Below, one piece after another: positions 27,015-35,314 of a DNA stretch of 50,767 bases. The stretch covers positions 1 to 50,767 of the forward strand of contig CAKKRK010000051.1 of assembly GCA_919902665.1 (NCBI GenBank), in the 5' to 3' direction. Within the stretch, counting starts at the first letter, position 1, and the number at the start of each line of letters is the position of its first letter. Below the pieces are notes generated by a model. The model did not search any database. It worked only from the letters and a program-made list of their open reading frames with translations, and was not told where the DNA came from. A program made the position numbers and the translations under genes. The DNA is from Nitrospiraceae bacterium. Its GTDB lineage: Bacteria > Nitrospirota > Nitrospiria > Nitrospirales > Nitrospiraceae.

Positions 27015-28027
27015 CCCTTCTCTGATTTTGCATCCCGCTCCATCAAATCAGTCACGGCCTTCCTACAAGATTTATCGTCATACAGGACGGAATGAATTTC
27101 TTGTATGATCGGCATATCGACCTGATGGCGCCGGGCCAATGTTAATGCGGCACGTGCCGTTCGAACGCCTTCAGCGACAGCCTGCATGCCTGCCAAAATT
27201 GTCTCCAGCTTTTCTCCCTGGCCGAGGCGAACGCCTACCGAATGGTTTCGGCTGAGTGTACCTGTACAGGTCAGAACTAGATCACCGACCCCGGATAGTC
27301 CATAAAACGTGCGCGGATCGGCTCCCATCGCAGCACCGAGCCTGATGATTTCAGCCAGGCCTCGAGTAATGAGTGCCGCGCGGGCATTGAGTCCGAGGTT
27401 CAGACCATCGATCACACCGGCAGCTAGTGCCATGACATTTTTTAGGGCTCCGCCGAGTTGGACGCCGATGACATCCGTATCGGCGTACACACGAAATACA
27501 GGCGTCATCAACGCATTTTGAAACTGCCGCACGAGCTGTTCATCGGAGCCAGCTAGGCAAAGGGCTGCTGGCTTCCCAATGCTGAATTCGGAGGCGAAAC
27601 TGGGTCCAGACAGTACCATGAGGAAGCGGTGCATGGCCGGCGACAACTCGTCCTCCATAACCTGGGTCATCAATTTGGCCGTGGTTTCTTCTATGCCTTT
27701 GGTTGCGCATACGAACGGTATGGGCTCTGAGATGTAGGGTGCCAACTGATGCAATACGGATCGGGTTCTGTGGGAAGGAACGGCAAACAGGACCCCATCA
27801 CAGCCATGGACGGTTTCAACCAGTGAGGAAGTGGCCGTTAAATTTGATGGAAGAGGGACGCCTTTCAGGAAGACTGAATTTTCATGAGAGGTGTTGATGG
27901 CGTTGACGACATCGTGTTCATAGGCCCAGAGGCGAACCTCCAGACCCTTTTCGGCCAGATGTTTGGCCAGGGCTGTGCCCCAGGCTCCAGCTCCAATAAC
28001 GCCGATCTTGTTGATCGTGGTTGGCAT
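27005..28027 (-). CDS. gpsA: NAD(P)-dependent glycerol-3-phosphate dehydrogenase
   Basis: A 340-residue cytosolic enzyme that makes sn-glycerol-3-phosphate from dihydroxyacetone phosphate for membrane lipid synthesis. The Rossmann motif GVIGAGAWGTALAKHLAEKG, the conserved LSGPSFASEF and the catalytic Lys in GALKNVMALAAGVIDGL are intact, with GLSGVGDLVLTCTG near the C-terminal third. Length is normal. It is the first gene of a two-gene unit with larB. No regulatory site was recognised in the upstream gap. Confidence 0.96.
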   Translation of the reverse strand: MPTTINKIGVIGAGAWGTALAKHLAEKGLEVRLWAYEHDVVNAINTSHENSVFLKGVPLPSNLTATSSLVETVHGCDGVLFAVPSHRTRSVLHQLAPYISEPIPFVCATKGIEETTAKLMTQVMEDELSPAMHRFLMVLSGPSFASEFSIGKPAALCLAGSDEQLVRQFQNALMTPVFRVYADTDVIGVQLGGALKNVMALAAGVIDGLNLGLNARAALITRGLAEIIRLGAAMGADPRTFYGLSGVGDLVLTCTGTLSRNHSVGVRLGQGEKLETILAGMQAVAEGVRTARAALTLARRHQVDMPIIQEIHSVLYDDKSCRKAVTDLMERDAKSEKGWT

Positions 28028-28245
28028 AAGCGATTCAGCCTCATGGGAAAATCATCACCCATCCATTCAGGAAGGCGGATTATATAAGAAGCTATCGAGT
28101 ACCTGTCAATGAATGAGGATTCCGCCATGTGAACGGGAGCTGGCCTGTTCGTCCCTTGTCAGGATTCTAGAAATAGCTTCGCCACTACCTGTTCAAGTCA
28201 TAAGATGGAAGGTGGGCATATATACAGGCAATCCAGAGGATTCCG

Positions 28246-28983
28246 ATGAAACGCTGGCATGCGACACGAGTCTCCTCAGGAATCTCTGCAACAGCGCTGT
28301 TGTTTTCGTCCCTATTTTTTGTTGTTCCCACTGCGCATGGTGAAACCTACGTTGCTGGACAATTCGGATTCGCGGTGCCTGGTCTAGGTGGCGGCCTCTC
28401 GGACGGTGATATTACTTCTTCATTCTTTCTTCCCGGCGCGACACACGGCGAGTTTGAGTTATCAACTTCTCTTATGTTTGGTGGAAAGGTAGGTCACTAC
28501 TTCAATTCCGCTCGCTGGATTGGCGTAGAGGCGGAAGTGTTTCATACAACTCCCCACATTGACCAGCAAGTTCATACTTTTCAGAACCCCTCAGTGCCCG
28601 GCGTAACAGCAAGCGCAACTTTTCAAGGGGCATATTTTCGAGTATTAACAGTGGCTCCTTTTAACCTCATGTTTCGTTATCCGATGACTCGCTTGCAGCC
28701 CTATGTTGGGGTGGGACCGGGGATTTTCTTTGCACGTATCAAGGGAGAAGGGCTAGCACCGGATTCGCCAGAGTCAACTTCAGACAATGGGAGACTTGGC
28801 TTGAATGCTAAGGTCGGCCTTGAATACTATGTCACCAGACATCTTACGGCATTCGCAGAATGGAAACTTAATTACGCGCACTTCAAATTCGATGAAAACC
28901 AAAATCTATTCCCTTTCCCCTATGGCTTAGATGCAACCTATACGATGCATCTCGTCTCATTCGGTGTTGGCTATCACTTCTGA
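28246..28983 (+). CDS. Outer-membrane beta-barrel protein, OmpA-barrel-like
   Basis: A 245-residue protein with a signal peptide (about residues 1-32, cleavage near TAHG) and strands alternating with Gly/Phe turns: YVAGQFGFAVPGLGGGLS, RLQPYVGVGPGIFFARI, then GLNAKVGLEYYVTRHLTAFAEW and the C-terminal VGYHF ending in Phe. This is the pattern of 8-stranded outer-membrane barrels (OMP_b-brl type). A GAGG ribosome-binding site supports the start. It stands alone, divergent from gpsA, and is not similar in detail to the 9-10 kb barrel pair. Confidence 0.8.
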   Translation: MKRWHATRVSSGISATALLFSSLFFVVPTAHGETYVAGQFGFAVPGLGGGLSDGDITSSFFLPGATHGEFELSTSLMFGGKVGHYFNSARWIGVEAEVFHTTPHIDQQVHTFQNPSVPGVTASATFQGAYFRVLTVAPFNLMFRYPMTRLQPYVGVGPGIFFARIKGEGLAPDSPESTSDNGRLGLNAKVGLEYYVTRHLTAFAEWKLNYAHFKFDENQNLFPFPYGLDATYTMHLVSFGVGYHF

Positions 28984-29073
28984 TATGTAATCATCCCTGC
29001 AAGAACAGCACTGGGAAAACGAGTTTCGTTCCTGTAATCTCTCTTTATGCTGTGAGCTCTCCTTGGCCCGATT

Positions 29074-29433
29074 ATGCAAGCCTGCCAAACCTGCAGCCGG
29101 TCACAACCGGAGATCAACCGTTTCTGTATCCAATGCGGTCGGCGACTCGCCGACCGATCGGATAGTCGGCCGGCTACTCAACCCTCTAACACCTTGGCAC
29201 CAGATCAACTCAATCTCGCGGTACTTTACGGGATGGTCGTCGTGCTCATTCTGGCTGTCTTGTTCCCTCCATGGGAGACACCGCCGACGCAGACCCCGGA
29301 GTTTCTCGGCATGTATTTCATCCTCTCTCCACCAACTCCGGACGCTGTTGTGAGCCGCATGCTCCTGACCATTGAGCTCGTTACGATCGCGATTGCCGGC
29401 ATGTATGGCGCGTTTCTGTTCAGGAAAAAGTGA
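29074..29433 (+). CDS. Zinc-ribbon membrane protein, hypothetical
   Basis: A 119-residue protein. The N-terminus has a zinc-ribbon with CQTC and CIQC knuckles (residues about 4-22), a short linker, then two membrane helices (about residues 48-66 and 95-115). Proteins combining a zinc ribbon with membrane helices are widespread and mostly uncharacterised. The ATG has a weak ribosome-binding site. It ends in a convergent gap of 70 bp that itself contains an inverted repeat. Function unknown. Confidence 0.7.
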   Translation: MQACQTCSRSQPEINRFCIQCGRRLADRSDSRPATQPSNTLAPDQLNLAVLYGMVVVLILAVLFPPWETPPTQTPEFLGMYFILSPPTPDAVVSRMLLTIELVTIAIAGMYGAFLFRKK

Positions 29434-29449
29434 TTGGGCAATAGTCATT

Positions 29450-29499
29450 CGTCATTGATCAGAATAAATTCATGTCCATTCATCGATTGGCCAATGACG
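29450..29499. repeat. Inverted repeat in a convergent spacer
   Basis: CGTCATTG (29450-29457) and CAATGACG (29492-29499) are perfectly complementary across a 34-base loop, within a spacer built from GTCATTCGTCATTG-like words. It could act as a weak terminator for the convergent genes or be a spacer repeat of the sort also seen at 3452, 4426 and 50168. Confidence 0.4.
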
Positions 29500-29503
29500 T
29501 TTC

Positions 29504-30304
29504 TCAGTCCAACGCGAGTGTGAGGCACTTGGCCGACCCACCGGATTTCATGAACTCATCGAGCTGAACCTGGTGGGTTTCATATCCTCGCATACGGAGC
29601 CAGGCTTGAGTGGTGGGACACCCCGTAGGGAGAACGACATGTTTCCCGACATTGACGGCATTGCAGGCGAACAGTAGGGCTTCATCTTCCGGAACGGCAA
29701 GACGCAGCTTGTCAGGAATTCGTTCGGCAATCGCTGCCTGGCCATAGCGATCAAAGGCAGCAGGAAAATAGAGGAGCTCCCCGCCGCTCAAGGGACAGAG
29801 GCAGGTATCCAGATGATAGAAGCGGCTGTCGACAAGTTCGAGGGGAATGATTTCTCGGTGAAAACGCTCACTGAGAACCGGGAAGACGTGGAAATCCGAT
29901 CGTTGCCTATAGCCACCGAACCAGTATTCTGGAAAACCCAGGAGGTCGCCTGCTCCCTCAAAATACAGCTCGTGTTCTACTGTGACCACGTCATAGCCCT
30001 GCCCACGGAACCAATCTTCAAAATGAGTCTCTTCAGGCTGACGCTCAGGGTATCGGAAGCGACTCACGACGGCGGTTCGTCCCACCACGATGCCGGCATT
30101 GGCCGTAAATACGAGGTCGGGCAACCCAGGAATGGGAGTCATTCGTTCGAGTACGACGCCCACGTCTTTTTCGAGTATTCGCATCAATTCATGCCACTGT
30201 CGCATCGCCCTTCCGTGATCTACGCGATTGGCAAGCCGCATCCAGGGATTGATTTCATACTCAATCCCAAAAAACTCCGGAGGACACACGAGGAGGCGGC
30301 TCAT
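29504..30304 (-). CDS. Arginine dihydrolase-like (AgrE/ArgZ N-terminal-type) hydrolase
   Basis: A 266-residue protein of the guanidino-group modifying superfamily (arginine deiminase, DDAH, amidinotransferase). Asn69 (FTANAG), Glu116 and Asp120 (EGAGD), His164 (YHLDTC) and a nucleophilic Cys260 near the end (SGGSAKC) fit the active site of cyanobacterial ArgZ/AgrE, which converts arginine to ornithine, CO2 and ammonia. It overlaps by 4 bp the end of an ornithine cyclodeaminase-like gene, the second half of AgrE. A DDAH-like activity is the alternative; substrate not proven. Confidence 0.75.
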   Translation of the reverse strand: MSRLLVCPPEFFGIEYEINPWMRLANRVDHGRAMRQWHELMRILEKDVGVVLERMTPIPGLPDLVFTANAGIVVGRTAVVSRFRYPERQPEETHFEDWFRGQGYDVVTVEHELYFEGAGDLLGFPEYWFGGYRQRSDFHVFPVLSERFHREIIPLELVDSRFYHLDTCLCPLSGGELLYFPAAFDRYGQAAIAERIPDKLRLAVPEDEALLFACNAVNVGKHVVLPTGCPTTQAWLRMRGYETHQVQLDEFMKSGGSAKCLTLALD

Positions 30305-31545
30305 GTTGGCCTTCCCAATACCCTGGCGAGTTCCGACAGGAACGATGCTGCATCCATGACGAGGCCGACCGCCTGAAAGCTCCCGCGGTCGGCCAACTTA
30401 GTCGGGACCGACGGGTTCACGTCTACACAGACTGTGGGAACGGTTGCCGGAAGAAGATTGCCCGTCGCCACGGAGTGGAGCGTCGAGGCGACGAGGAGCG
30501 CCAGTCCAACGCCGGGGATCAAGGTGCGCATCGCGCGTTGTGCCAGAACGGAATCCGTGATCACTCCGGGCAAGGGACCATCATCACGAATCGTTCCGGA
30601 CATGATAACCGGGACGCCTTGGCGGACACAGGCTGCCATGATTCCTTGCTTGATCATTCCCGACGTGACCGCCGCTTCAATACCGCCAATGGCTCGAATC
30701 CGGTTGATGGTCCGCAAATGATGCTCATGGCCATGCGGGACTGCGCGCCCTGCTGTCAGCCCGTAGCCGAGTGACGTGCCGAACAGATCAGCTTCCATGT
30801 CATGTGCAGCCAGCGCATTCCCACAAAACAGGATATGAATAAACCCCTGTTCGATCAGCCAGGTCAGCGCCTCTCGCCCACCGGCATGAATAATGGCTGG
30901 TCCACCGGCCAGCAAGACGTGTGAGTCCCTCTGCCTCTCTCTGTGTCGCTCTCTCATTTGACGCATTCGAGTCGCGACGTCGGCGATGATATGAGCATGG
31001 GGCCGTTCAGCCGAGACCTGAGACTCCATGAATCCAAAGACGTCTCGTTCGCGTGGCCGCTGGAGGGGAATGACACGCACCCCCTCTCGACCGATCACGA
31101 TTTGATCCCCACGACGAACTTCCCCCATCGGCACGGCTTGGGCGACAAAGCCTGCCTCGCTGACTGCGATTGCGAGGTCCATCTCGATTCGATCGACGTC
31201 CAGCCATTGACCGTTGAGCCGGATCTGGGTGGGGAGGTGTGTCGTGGCATAGAAGTCATCGGGTAACACCCCATCTGCGGGCGCACCGTCGGTACGGCAG
31301 TCGGCCTCACGTTCGATCGAGGCGCCGTGTGGTTGAATCGCCTTCAAAATGTCGTCTAGGAGCGTTCTTGAAGCAGCTTGGATCCGGATACGAGTATGAG
31401 ACGGTTCTTCCCTGGTCTTGCCGATGTGCACGTCCTCCAGGTCGAAGGTTCCTCCCATCATCAGGATGAGATCGAGCACCTTAGCGAGCACGAGGGAGTC
31501 AATAATGTGGCCTTGAAGGCATACGCGTTCTTGGTAGTGGTTCAC
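30301..31545 (-). CDS. LOR/SDH-domain ornithine cyclodeaminase-like protein
   Basis: A 414-residue protein of the LOR/SDH conserved-domain family (TIGR00300), whose characterised members include the C-terminal half of AgrE and archaeal ornithine cyclodeaminase. The conserved stretch VLLAGGPAIIHAGGREALTWLI, LFCGNALAAHDMEADLFGTSLG and GGIEAAVTSGMIKQGIM are visible. The expected reaction is ornithine to proline plus ammonia, NAD-assisted. I place the start at a GTG (31545) preceded by GAGGAC; a TTG at 31557 is less well supported. It is upstream of, and overlaps, the arginine hydrolase-like gene. Confidence 0.78.
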   Translation of the reverse strand: MNHYQERVCLQGHIIDSLVLAKVLDLILMMGGTFDLEDVHIGKTREEPSHTRIRIQAASRTLLDDILKAIQPHGASIEREADCRTDGAPADGVLPDDFYATTHLPTQIRLNGQWLDVDRIEMDLAIAVSEAGFVAQAVPMGEVRRGDQIVIGREGVRVIPLQRPRERDVFGFMESQVSAERPHAHIIADVATRMRQMRERHRERQRDSHVLLAGGPAIIHAGGREALTWLIEQGFIHILFCGNALAAHDMEADLFGTSLGYGLTAGRAVPHGHEHHLRTINRIRAIGGIEAAVTSGMIKQGIMAACVRQGVPVIMSGTIRDDGPLPGVITDSVLAQRAMRTLIPGVGLALLVASTLHSVATGNLLPATVPTVCVDVNPSVPTKLADRGSFQAVGLVMDAASFLSELARVLGRPT

Positions 31546-31612
31546 AGCCGTCCTCAATGGATGTGACCATATAGTACCACCCGCTATGGCAGGGGAAAGA
31601 AAATGAGAGGAA

Positions 31613-32659
31613 CTAAGCGTTCGTGGGAGATATTTTCATCAGTTCTCGGAGTACGCTCGTGGCGTAGGCGCCGGGAGGGAGGCTGAAAGAGAGGGTAAGG
31701 ACATCACCGCTGAGTGACCATTCAAGTTCAGTGAGGGGGATGCGGAGCGCTCTGCGTTCGCCACGGAATCCACAAGCTTTCGCGGCGGCGACGAGACTCT
31801 CTTTACTTGTGCCTGCTTCGGCAATGACAGCTTCTTCGATTCCACCAGGCTCGCCACTCGCCCAGGACACGCGTGAGCCGAAGAGGATGCCGGTCGGACT
31901 GATCTCAAAACGATCTGCGCGCGGCTGTTCGCTTTCAGCATTCTCAACCTGAAAACAGGCGCCATTCTCCAGTTTTGTCGCCCAATCACCGACGAACAGG
32001 CGATCGATCTGATCGATGCGCCGGGCGAGGATGCGATTGAACAAAAACGACTGATAGGTATTGAGGTACCAGATGCGCTGGGAACGGTTCATCTTTTCTC
32101 GCCGCCGCGCATCGTGGAGGAGTGCCGCGCCCACCTCGTAGTTATCGCCCCGCTTTCCTTGACGTTGAGGGCCAAAGTAGTTGGGCACGCCACGTGTGCT
32201 CAGCTGTTGAAGAACGGCCTGCACGGTTTCAGCTGCGTGATCGGCGACATTACGGATGACTAAGCGGAAGTGATTGCCAGAGTGATGACCGGTTCGTAAC
32301 CGATTACGATGGCGTCCGAGGATCTGAAAACTCAAGATTGAGTCATCGGTCTTGAGGCCAGAGACCTGCTCCGGTGTGACTCCTTGCAGCGACACCATCT
32401 GAGTGGTGACGGCCCGGGCATCCTTCAAGCCGGCGACCCCGATGGCTTGAGCTCTCACACCTAATGTAGAGGAAAGTCGGCGAACAAGATCCGGCGTGGA
32501 GAGGCCTCGCTTAGTGATCGTGATGTACAGATGTTCACCTTCCCCGCAAGGAAGGTAGAGCGGCCGTTCCTCGACCTGAAAGTCTTCGGGCACGGCGCGG
32601 ATTTGTCCACCGATTCCAGGCATGTTGCTAGTGAGGAAGGGCTCGATTGGTTGCGTCAC
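31613..32659 (-). CDS. truD: tRNA pseudouridine(13) synthase
   Basis: A 348-residue TruD that isomerises uridine 13 in tRNAs. The signature GLKDARAVTTQ with catalytic Asp80 is intact, as are RLRTGHHSGNHFRLVIR and the NYFGPQRQG loop that defines the family, and its length equals the usual 349 or so. It is a single gene, divergent from the metallophosphoesterase gene, with 55 bp before the arginine-catabolic pair. Confidence in the enzyme class is high; no regulatory signal was recognised. Confidence 0.95.
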   Translation of the reverse strand: MTQPIEPFLTSNMPGIGGQIRAVPEDFQVEERPLYLPCGEGEHLYITITKRGLSTPDLVRRLSSTLGVRAQAIGVAGLKDARAVTTQMVSLQGVTPEQVSGLKTDDSILSFQILGRHRNRLRTGHHSGNHFRLVIRNVADHAAETVQAVLQQLSTRGVPNYFGPQRQGKRGDNYEVGAALLHDARRREKMNRSQRIWYLNTYQSFLFNRILARRIDQIDRLFVGDWATKLENGACFQVENAESEQPRADRFEISPTGILFGSRVSWASGEPGGIEEAVIAEAGTSKESLVAAAKACGFRGERRALRIPLTELEWSLSGDVLTLSFSLPPGAYATSVLRELMKISPTNA

Positions 32660-32729
32660 AGGTATTCCTTCGTTGGGCTGACCATGAATAGCGCAAATGT
32701 GTTGTCAAATCTGGTGAAACGTAAGCCCA

Positions 32730-32738
32730 TGGTATACT
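32730..32738 (+). promoter_or_regulatory. Extended -10 promoter of the metallophosphoesterase gene
   Basis: TGGTATACT is an extended -10 element (TGn followed by TATACT, five of six matches), placed about 46 bases before the ATG at 32784. No strong -35 box is seen at the right distance, which extended -10 promoters tolerate. Confidence 0.45.
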
Positions 32739-32783
32739 TTTCTGGTCCATGTGGAAACGATCAGATAAGAGACAGGTTATGGA

Positions 32784-33620
32784 ATGAGCCGGCGGCGGGC
32801 GGTGTCATGGCCTGATCGCGCGCGAGCCTCTATTGGCTACTGTCTCGGCCATCCCCTCTACCGACTATTCAGCCTCATCCCCGACTGGGAATTCGGCCTT
32901 GCGAAACATGAGGTGACGCGGTACACGCAAGTGCATGGTGTTCTGGCTGGTCGTGCCGTCCATATCACCGACCTGCATATTGACCGATATTGCCCGCGTC
33001 ACGATCGCATCGTCGACACTGTGAAGGAGCTTCATCCGGATTGGATTTTTATCACCGGGGACCTGCTCAACGTTCCCGAAGGACTTCCTCATCTCTTTCG
33101 ATTCCTCGAACAGCTACGCGCCATAGCCCCCATCTACATGACGTTGGGCAATCATGACCACTATAGCGGTGTGCCGGTTGCACAATATGCCGAACTGGCC
33201 GATCGACACAAGATCACGCTGCTGGTGAATCAAAGCGCCATCGTCTCAACGGGAAAGGGAGAACTCGCCATTGTCGGCGTCGATGATCCATCACTACATC
33301 GTGCGGATCTTCGATGTGTCCCGCCTCGCGCCGAGTCACGCTTTACCTTGCTGCTCGCCCATGCCCCTAACATCCTCGACTATGTGGAGGATCATCATGC
33401 CATTGACCTAATCCTCTGTGGACACAGCCATGGAGGGCAGTGGAAAGTGCCGGGAATCCCCACCTTCTGGCTTCCTCCTGGCTGTAATGGTCGCGTGGAC
33501 GGGTGGCACGAATCCGGCCAACACAGGCTGTATGTCAACCGAGGGTTGGGTTGGTCCTTTCTTCCTTTTCGTCTGAACTGTCGGCCTGAAATTGCGGTGA
33601 TTGAGTGGGTGCAGGAATAG
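32784..33620 (+). CDS. Calcineurin-like metallophosphoesterase
   Basis: A 278-residue metal-dependent phosphoesterase. The five motifs are intact: ITDLHID, FITGDLLN, LGNHDHYSG, LLAHAPN and LCGHSHGGQ, which bind a dinuclear metal centre. The layout resembles YkuE/LpxG-type enzymes that act on phosphorylated lipids such as UDP-2,3-diacylglucosamine, but the substrate is not defined by sequence. There is no signal peptide; a weakly hydrophobic stretch precedes the first motif. It converges with a HEAT-repeat gene. Confidence 0.88.
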   Translation: MSRRRAVSWPDRARASIGYCLGHPLYRLFSLIPDWEFGLAKHEVTRYTQVHGVLAGRAVHITDLHIDRYCPRHDRIVDTVKELHPDWIFITGDLLNVPEGLPHLFRFLEQLRAIAPIYMTLGNHDHYSGVPVAQYAELADRHKITLLVNQSAIVSTGKGELAIVGVDDPSLHRADLRCVPPRAESRFTLLLAHAPNILDYVEDHHAIDLILCGHSHGGQWKVPGIPTFWLPPGCNGRVDGWHESGQHRLYVNRGLGWSFLPFRLNCRPEIAVIEWVQE

Positions 33621-33644
33621 GCCGATCCGCAAACCGCATAATCG

Positions 33645-34340
33645 TCACTCCCGCATCCGTTCCAATGCTTCCCTGGCTCGACTTCTGACGGTTTGGTCCC
33701 AGTCATGCTCCATGGCCGTCTTTAACCGTTCGCGCGCTTCGGTCGCTCGGAGTCGTCCAAGCCCCAACGCGGCGCAGGACCGCACATAGGCATGGTCATC
33801 GTCCAGAGCCTTCACGAGTAGCGGCACCACCGACAGATCTTGCAACGCGCCGAGGTGACTGGCTGCCATGCCCCTGATGCGATGCTGTTTATCACCCAAC
33901 GCTCGTTGTAGGGTGGTGATAAACAGCTGCTTCAAGGCTGGCACGGCCGATTGAAGCCCATCGATGCGATACGCATTGACTTCAAGCAAGGTAAAGGCAA
34001 GGTCAAGTCGTTTGTCCTGGACGGTTTCTCGCTCGAACAGCGATAGGAGTCTGGCTCGCTCGCGAGACTTTTTGCGGCGACGGTGGAGCGATCTTAGCGA
34101 AATGAATAGCAGGCCGGCAGCCACAAGACTGATCGTCGCCATTGGCACAGCCTGATCGACGATATAGTCTTGAGTCTCAACCGATAATCGTTTCCAGACC
34201 CACACGCCGGTCACGATGAAGCCGAGTAGTACGGCAAGCAGGGTCAGGTTGGCTTGCCCTTGATCGCGATGGTCCACCATACGGCGGAGATCATACGAAC
34301 GTGAAGGAGGGGCCGTCAACGAAGGGAGCCTTGAGGACAC
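33645..34340 (-). CDS. Membrane protein with HEAT repeats
   Basis: A 231-residue protein with two membrane helices (about residues 33-50 and 66-83), a basic segment (RSLHRRRKKSRERARLL) and a C-terminal region of HEAT/PBS-type repeats (LVKALDDDHAYVRSCAALGLGRL). The repeats should lie in the cytosol as a docking surface. The partner is not known. It is divergent from the metallo-beta-lactamase-fold gene. It is not related beyond the repeat type to the secreted HEAT protein at 51-1133. Confidence 0.75.
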   Translation of the reverse strand: MSSRLPSLTAPPSRSYDLRRMVDHRDQGQANLTLLAVLLGFIVTGVWVWKRLSVETQDYIVDQAVPMATISLVAAGLLFISLRSLHRRRKKSRERARLLSLFERETVQDKRLDLAFTLLEVNAYRIDGLQSAVPALKQLFITTLQRALGDKQHRIRGMAASHLGALQDLSVVPLLVKALDDDHAYVRSCAALGLGRLRATEARERLKTAMEHDWDQTVRSRAREALERMRE

Positions 34341-34407
34341 CGACGGCTTGACCGAGGTTTCCCGTTGTGACTATTCTGCGAAAACATTAGCGTCCGGTGT
34401 GTTGCCT

Positions 34408-35163
34408 ATGAGACTCACCATTCTTGGTTCCGGGACCAATGTCCACCCCACGCGTGCCGCGGCCGGGTATTTGGTGCGCACAGATCAACACATTCTGCTC
34501 GATTTTGGCCCTCGCACTCTGATGAACCTGATCAAGACCGGAGTGAACCGGCACAAGATTACGCATCTGTTGTTCTCGCATTTTCACGCCGATCACTTTT
34601 CTGATTTCATCACCTTCTTTTTCGACGCGATCATCTATGCCAAATACGGAGGAGGGCATCGCCCAGGGATGACGCTGATCGGACCGAAGGGGACGATCCG
34701 TCTCTTACGGTCGATCATGCGCAGTTTCCCGAGTTTTGACTCAGCTCCATTCCGCGTGACCTTGCGCGAGGTATCCAGCAAGCCGTTCATGATCGGAGAG
34801 ACTCGTATCGTGCCCAACCCAGTGGTCCACGTACCAGACCTCTCATCCGTCGGCTATCGGATCGAGTACCGGGGGAAGGCGATCGTGTATTCTGGAGATA
34901 CGCAATATTGTGATGCGCTTATCCGACTATGCACAGATGCCGACTTGGCCGTGCTCGATTGTTCATTTCCAGCAAACAAGCCTGGCCCCGCCCATCTGCA
35001 CGCTGGACAGTGTGGTCAGGTGGCGAAGGAGGCCGGGGTAGGCCAACTTGTTCTCTCGCATTTCTATCCAATTGCGGATCGATACGACGTCAGGGTTCAA
35101 GCGGCTGAGCAGTACAGTGGCAAGATTTGGAAGGGGAAGGATCTGCTGACGATTCGAGTCTAG
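34408..35163 (+). CDS. Metallo-beta-lactamase-fold hydrolase (RNase Z-like)
   Basis: A 251-residue hydrolase. I start it at 34408 (MRLTILGSG) since the family begins with this strand; a reading from 34348 adds 20 residues without support. The metal-binding HFHADHFSD, the later YSGDTQYCD with its bridging Asp and the C-terminal LSHFYP His give a full set of ligands. This arrangement is closest to RNase Z/ElaC-like or phosphodiesterase-type members; tRNA 3' processing is possible but unproven because the exosite is not evident. Confidence 0.82.
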   Translation: MRLTILGSGTNVHPTRAAAGYLVRTDQHILLDFGPRTLMNLIKTGVNRHKITHLLFSHFHADHFSDFITFFFDAIIYAKYGGGHRPGMTLIGPKGTIRLLRSIMRSFPSFDSAPFRVTLREVSSKPFMIGETRIVPNPVVHVPDLSSVGYRIEYRGKAIVYSGDTQYCDALIRLCTDADLAVLDCSFPANKPGPAHLHAGQCGQVAKEAGVGQLVLSHFYPIADRYDVRVQAAEQYSGKIWKGKDLLTIRV

Positions 35164-35168
35164 CCTAT

Positions 35169-35291
35169 CAGGGTGTTGAAAAAGTCCGCGAGCTTTGTTC
35201 TCGCATCGCTCAGAGGCTCAACGTACGGTACTGAGTACGTTTCGCCTCTTCGCTCGCTGCGTCCGTGCTGGCGGCCATTTTGAACACCCTG
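35169..35291. repeat. 123-bp element with terminal inverted repeats (MITE/REP-like)
   Basis: The ends are CAGGGTGTTGAAAAAG (35169 onward) and the complement of CAGGGTGTTCAAAATG (ending 35291), imperfect inverted repeats of about 16 bp. A second internal inverted repeat, AACGTAC and GTACGTT, sits in the centre. No reading frame is present. This has the shape of a non-autonomous mobile or REP-type element; I recall similar sequences in Nitrospira genomes, but copy number must be checked. Confidence 0.7.
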
Positions 35292-35314
35292 CTCGATGCG
35301 GCAAGGAGTGTCTG

